Part shown: positions 5,110 through 8,814 of the stretch, one piece after another
Position numbering within the stretch: position 1 is the first letter of the stretch
Layout of the letters: each line of letters opens with the position of its first letter
Origin: Akkermansia sp.
GTDB taxonomy: Bacteria > Verrucomicrobiota > Verrucomicrobiia > Verrucomicrobiales > Akkermansiaceae
DNA length: 8,814 nt
NCBI GenBank assembly: GCA_017379255.1
Contig: JAFNWZ010000290.1
Location: forward strand, 1-8,814
Direction of reading: 5' to 3'
Program-made: the position numbers and the translations under genes
The notes under the pieces: generated by a model
The model's input: only the letters and a program-made list of their open reading frames with translations
The model's database searches: none
Told to the model about the DNA's origin: nothing

Positions 5110-8100
5110 TCAGGAATAAAGTGAAAGTTCTTCATCCAGTTTCGGGCTGGGGGAAATGCAGTAGCGCTCTCCCAGTTCAATGCTGACCCGGTTGCCAAGA
5201 GAATTGCGGAATGTCATGTGCACCGGCATTTTGCCGGGATACTTCAGCAGAATTTCCTTAATCAGCGCCAGGTCACCCTCATTGTGGCGTGCCGTGTTGA
5301 GCGTGATTTCATAGAACTTGGGTTTGCCCCCGCGGCGGCGGGCACCGCTGCCGCCAATCTGCTCCACGCCGTTGGCGGAAACTTTTTTGCCGCCTGTCTT
5401 TTCATCCTCGGAAATGCGGGCACGGAACTGGACAAAGTTGCCCTCGGTGAGCAACCCTTCCTGTTCTGCGGCATCCGTGTACGATTTGCCCCAGAGCAGG
5501 GCCTCGGTGCTGCCGGTAAAGTCTTCCACCGTGATGATGGCAAACTTCTGTCCACTCTTGCTCATCTTGATGGTGACCGTGCGGAGCATGCCGGACATAT
5601 CCCGGCTGCCGCGGCATTCTTCGGCCGTCAGATCCGGCAGCGTGCCAATGGGCAGGAACTTGGGCGAATCAATGATACCGCGCATGCTGTCCAGCGGGTT
5701 GCCGGTGAAATAGGCCCCCGTGAGGAATTTTTCATCATCCAGTCGCTTTTCCTTGGGCCATTCCCGCAGCGTGACCGTCTCCACCGGGGCAGAGGTGGTG
5801 CCCATCATGTCGAACAGTGCCATCTGGCCGGCTTCGGCATCCTTGTGCACGCTGCTGGCACCGTTGATGCATTGCTCTATGCTCTCGAAAATCTGGGCAC
5901 GGCACACATGCATCCAGTCAAACGCACCGCATTGCACCAGCACTTCAATCTGGTTGCGGCGCACATTCTGCGGCGGGATGCGGTAGCAGAAATCCTCCAG
6001 GCTCTTGTAGGGGCCGTTTTTCACGCGCTCTTCCACAATGACGCGCACTGTTTCAGAACTCATACTCTTGACTGAAGCAAGACCAAAGCGCACGGCCAGC
6101 TTGCCGTTGGGCATGGTTTCAGGGCAGAATTTCACCTCACTGTGGTTGACGCAGGGGCCCAGCACTTCTATCCCCATGCGGATGGCTTCCTGAATGAAAA
6201 CGCCAATTTTTTCATTGGTGGATTCGTTGGTCATAAGCCCACAGAGGAACTCGACCGGGAAATGGGCTTTCAGATAGGCGGTCCAGTAGGAAATATGGCC
6301 GTAACATGCGGAGTGTGACTTGTTGAAACCGTAGCCAGCGAACTTCTGAATCTTGTCGAAAATGGCGTTGGCGGTTTTCTCGTCAATCTGGTTGACATCC
6401 CAGCAGCCTTTCACGAAACGGCGGCGTTGCTCGGCCATTTCCTGCATGTCCTTGTGGCCCATGGCGCGGCGCAGCAAGTCTGCACCACCCAGTGTGTAAC
6501 CGGCCAGGAGCTTGGCTGCTGCCTGCACCTGTTCCTGGTATATCATCACACCGTAGGTAAGACCGGACACAGTCTCCAGCAGCGGGTGTTCGTATTCCGC
6601 CTGTTTGAGCCCTTTCTTCACGGCAATCATGTCGTCCATGAACTGCATGGCACCGGGGCGGTACAGGGCGAGAAGTGCGATGATGTCTTCAATGTTATCA
6701 ATACCGTAGCGCCGGCAGGTGTCCACCATGCCGCCGGATTCCAGCTGGAACACGCCCATGGTATCACCGCGGTTGAGCAGTTCAAAGGTCTTCTTGTCCG
6801 TGATATCAACGGCATCGTAGCGGAAATCCGGCACGCGGCGGCGCACATAGGTTTCCGCATCCTTCATCACGGTGAGCGTCTTGAGCCCCAGGAAGTCCAT
6901 CTTGAGCAGTCCTGCGTTGTAAATGGCGCTCATATCGCATTGCGCCACTACTTCTCCCTTCGGATTGCTCAGGTCATCGCGCGTCAGCGCCACGTATTCA
7001 TCCAGCGGGCGGTCACCAATCACCACACCGGCGGCGTGCATGCCCACGTTGCGCACCGTCCCTTCCAGCTTCTTGGCGTAGTTCCAGATTTCGCGGTAGG
7101 TGTCGTCCTGTTCGATCAGGTTGCGCAGGTCTTCACTGGCGGCAAGACTCTTATCCAGCGTGACACCGGGGCCACTCTCGATAAGCTTGGCAATCTTGTC
7201 ACTGTCGCCGTAGCTCATGTCCAGTACGCGTGCCACGTCCTTGATGACCGACTTTGCGCCCATGGTGCCGTAGGTGATGATGTGCGTCACGGCTCGTTCG
7301 CCGTATTTCTGGCGCACGTATTCAATCACCTCCGGACGGCGGGTCTGGCAGAAGTCGATATCAATATCAGGCGGGCTGACTCGTTCCGGGTTCAGGAATC
7401 GCTCGAAAATCAGGTTGAAGGCGTAGGGGTCAATGTTGGTGATTTTCATCACATACGCCACCAGGGAACCAGCGGCCGAACCACGGCCCGGCCCCACGGG
7501 AATATCGTGATCCTTGGCCCAGTTGATGAAATCGGCGGTGATGAGGAAGTAGCTGGGGAAGCGAAGCTGGTTGATGATGCCCAGCTCGTAGTCCAGACGC
7601 GCGCGTAGTTCCGTGTCATTTTCAGCGCGGTCCTTGCCGTAGCGCTCAGCCAGCCCTTCGTAGCATATTTTGCGCAGGTATTCCTCACGGGTTGAGCCGT
7701 CATCGGGGGCGAATTCCGGGTAACGCTCGGTGGAGGTGGAGTCCAGCTTGATGGAGGTGTTGCAGCGCTCGGCAATCACATTGGTGTTTTCGTACGCATC
7801 CGGGTATTCCGGGAAGAGCTGGCGCATTTCCTCCTCGCTCTTGAAGTAGACGCTCTTGGGATAGCGCATGCGCTTGGAATCCATGCGCTTGTTGCCCGTT
7901 CCCACGCAGATGAGGATATCATGCGCATCGTGGTCGTCTGCGTTCAGGAAGTGGGCGTCGTTCGTCACCACCAGTGGCACGTTGTGCTTGCGGGCAAGAC
8001 GCACCAGGTCGGGAATCACGCGGCGTTCCTCCTCGATTTCGTGATCCTGCAGCTCCACAAAAACATTGTCTCTGCCGAAGATATCCACCAGCTTGAGCAG

Positions 8101-8625
8101 CTCTTCCTCTGCCTTTTCCGGTTCATCACGCAGCAGCCATTCCTGCATGGGGCCTGCAAGACAACCGGTCAGGCAGATGAGCCCCTTGCTGAACTCGCGC
8201 AGGGTGTCATAGTCAATGCGCGGTTTGTAGTAAAAGCCGTCCAGGTGGCCTCGGGAAACAATCTTGATAAGGTTTTCCCAGCCGATGTTGTTTTCGCAGA
8301 GCAACACCAGGTGGCAATATTTATTGCGGCCGGGAATCTGCTTTTTTACATCCAGCGGGGTGGGAGCCACATATACTTCGCAGCCCAGAATGGGCTTGAA
8401 AACGGGCTTTTTTTCGTCCGGGTGTTCCTTGTTCCACTCCAGAATTCCCTTGTTGTGTTTTTTCACGTTCACCATGAATTCAATTGCCGCAAACACGTTG
8501 CCATGGTCGGTGATGGCAACGGAATTCATGCCCAGCTCTACGCATTTCTTAATCAGATCCTTGGTATGGATCATGCCGTCGAGCAGGGAATATTCGGTAT
8601 GAACGTGTAAGTGAGTGAAAGCCAT
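5110..8625 (-). CDS. dnaE: DNA polymerase III subunit alpha
   Basis: This is the catalytic subunit of the replicative polymerase, complete at 1171 residues (E. coli DnaE has 1160). Residues 1 to about 270 form a PHP domain: HLHVH (5-9), TDHG (39-42), CEVYVAP (82-88), HLVLL (105-109), TGCLAG (153-158), QDHE (193-196) and TNDAH (221-225), so the metal-ligand set appears intact. The polymerase core has VGPGRGSAAGSL (377-388), PPDIDIDF (418-425) with catalytic Asp422 and Asp424 region, and KMDFLGLKTLT (575-585) with Asp577 as the third carboxylate. QMALFD (934-939) fits the beta-clamp-binding motif. An OB domain spans about 1010-1090 (SGMLRTVTIKMSKSGQKFA). No intein or frameshift. The ATG at 8623-8625 gives the canonical MAFTHLHVHTEYSLLDG start; no Shine-Dalgarno sequence precedes it. 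The serpin gene follows one base after its TGA. This is a DnaE1-type polymerase, not PolC, which would carry an inserted exonuclease domain. Confidence 0.98.
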   Translation of the reverse strand: MAFTHLHVHTEYSLLDGMIHTKDLIKKCVELGMNSVAITDHGNVFAAIEFMVNVKKHNKGILEWNKEHPDEKKPVFKPILGCEVYVAPTPLDVKKQIPGRNKYCHLVLLCENNIGWENLIKIVSRGHLDGFYYKPRIDYDTLREFSKGLICLTGCLAGPMQEWLLRDEPEKAEEELLKLVDIFGRDNVFVELQDHEIEEERRVIPDLVRLARKHNVPLVVTNDAHFLNADDHDAHDILICVGTGNKRMDSKRMRYPKSVYFKSEEEMRQLFPEYPDAYENTNVIAERCNTSIKLDSTSTERYPEFAPDDGSTREEYLRKICYEGLAERYGKDRAENDTELRARLDYELGIINQLRFPSYFLITADFINWAKDHDIPVGPGRGSAAGSLVAYVMKITNIDPYAFNLIFERFLNPERVSPPDIDIDFCQTRRPEVIEYVRQKYGERAVTHIITYGTMGAKSVIKDVARVLDMSYGDSDKIAKLIESGPGVTLDKSLAASEDLRNLIEQDDTYREIWNYAKKLEGTVRNVGMHAAGVVIGDRPLDEYVALTRDDLSNPKGEVVAQCDMSAIYNAGLLKMDFLGLKTLTVMKDAETYVRRRVPDFRYDAVDITDKKTFELLNRGDTMGVFQLESGGMVDTCRRYGIDNIEDIIALLALYRPGAMQFMDDMIAVKKGLKQAEYEHPLLETVSGLTYGVMIYQEQVQAAAKLLAGYTLGGADLLRRAMGHKDMQEMAEQRRRFVKGCWDVNQIDEKTANAIFDKIQKFAGYGFNKSHSACYGHISYWTAYLKAHFPVEFLCGLMTNESTNEKIGVFIQEAIRMGIEVLGPCVNHSEVKFCPETMPNGKLAVRFGLASVKSMSSETVRVIVEERVKNGPYKSLEDFCYRIPPQNVRRNQIEVLVQCGAFDWMHVCRAQIFESIEQCINGASSVHKDAEAGQMALFDMMGTTSAPVETVTLREWPKEKRLDDEKFLTGAYFTGNPLDSMRGIIDSPKFLPIGTLPDLTAEECRGSRDMSGMLRTVTIKMSKSGQKFAIITVEDFTGSTEALLWGKSYTDAAEQEGLLTEGNFVQFRARISEDEKTGGKKVSANGVEQIGGSGARRRGGKPKFYEITLNTARHNEGDLALIKEILLKYPGKMPVHMTFRNSLGNRVSIELGERYCISPSPKLDEELSLYS

Positions 8626-8638
8626 GATGCGTGCGCGT

Positions 8639-8667
8639 ATTATACACTACTTTGCATCTTGTGTCAT
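8639..8667 (-). promoter_or_regulatory. Sigma-70-type promoter for dnaE and the serpin
   Basis: Read on the minus strand: -35 ATGACA (8662-8667, five of six matches to TTGACA), a 17-base spacer, and a perfect -10 TATAAT (8639-8644). Transcription should start near 8632, about seven bases before the dnaE ATG, so the 5' leader would be too short for a Shine-Dalgarno sequence. No terminator separates dnaE from the serpin gene, so this promoter probably drives both. Confidence 0.75.
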
Positions 8668-8745
8668 CCAGAAATCATGTCTCGTGTGTATAAATTCACA
8701 TGTGTCCCAAAGTTTCGTAGATTGTAATTTATCGGTCTATTCTGG

Positions 8746-8814
8746 CGCGCGGAGTGCGCGGATTTTTGAGCCCGTCAGGGCGGTATAAAGTAGCGCGGGG
8801 TGGAGCCGCGTTAG
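8746..8814. repeat. Three tandem GC-rich hairpins, probable start of an intergenic repeat element
   Basis: Within 69 bases there are three stem-loops: CGCGC/GCGCG (8746-8750 with 8756-8760, loop GGAGT) followed by a T5 run; GCCC/GGGC (8770-8773 with 8778-8781, loop GTCA); and TAGCGCGG/CCGCGTTA (8791-8798 with 8806-8813, one G-T wobble, loop of seven). The layout, a GCCC-GGGC mini-hairpin followed by a GCGGGGTGGAGC-type stem, resembles dispersed palindromic repeats I associate with Verrucomicrobiota and related genomes. It is cut by the window edge, so its full length and copy number cannot be seen. The first hairpin with its T-run could also act as a terminator on the plus strand. Confidence 0.5.

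Noticed and set aside
5109..5198. N-terminal extension of the serpin reading frame into dnaE by 30 codons
   Set aside because: The extension is an out-of-frame reading of dnaE and would bury the hydrophobic N-terminal segment; the ATG at 5108 gives a sensible export signal.
6427..7608. 393-codon plus-strand reading frame opposite dnaE (and a 229-codon one at 7921-8610)
   Set aside because: Composition is the antisense image of a codon-biased gene; dnaE motifs are continuous through both intervals.
8689..8704. CRP-like TGTG-N8-CACA symmetry upstream of the dnaE promoter
   Set aside because: Only the outer four bases are symmetric; spacing and core do not match a CRP site, and chance occurrence in AT-rich DNA is likely.
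8794..8814. CGCGGGGTGGAGC identical to the first 13 bases of bacterial initiator tRNA
   Set aside because: The following bases lack the conserved A14 and the GG of the D-loop, and the window ends before the rest can be tested; the surrounding hairpins favour a repeat element.

Overview
The window looks like ordinary chromosomal DNA from a moderately GC-rich Gram-negative bacterium. The gene set, the absence of Shine-Dalgarno sequences before any visible start, and a hairpin-rich intergenic repeat at the right edge make me lean towards Verrucomicrobiota (Akkermansia-like). That placement is an impression from the sequence, not a demonstrated assignment.

Left half, plus strand: the 3' part of rmuC (cut by the window edge); a 338-base spacer with no convincing gene; a two-gene unit of a ROK-family sugar kinase and an RsmB/NOP-type RNA cytosine-C5 methyltransferase joined by a one-base TAATG overlap; then a small secreted cysteine-containing protein of unknown function. 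Right half, minus strand: dnaE (replicative DNA polymerase III alpha, complete), followed after a single base by a membrane-anchored or lipoprotein serpin. The two halves converge at about position 3940-3990, where a perfect 14-bp hairpin serves as a probable terminator and also encodes the last residues of the serpin.

The genes do not form one pathway. RmuC limits DNA rearrangement, DnaE replicates the chromosome, the methyltransferase modifies RNA, the ROK kinase phosphorylates a sugar, and the serpin and the small secreted protein act outside the cytoplasm. The points most worth a second look are the serpin (co-transcribed with dnaE, with a short and atypical reactive-centre loop), a ROK kinase that has lost all three zinc-binding cysteines, predicted promoters that place transcription starts almost on the start codons, and the structured repeat at the right edge. 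I found no CRISPR array, insertion sequence, prophage or defence island, and no clear sign of a wholly new system.
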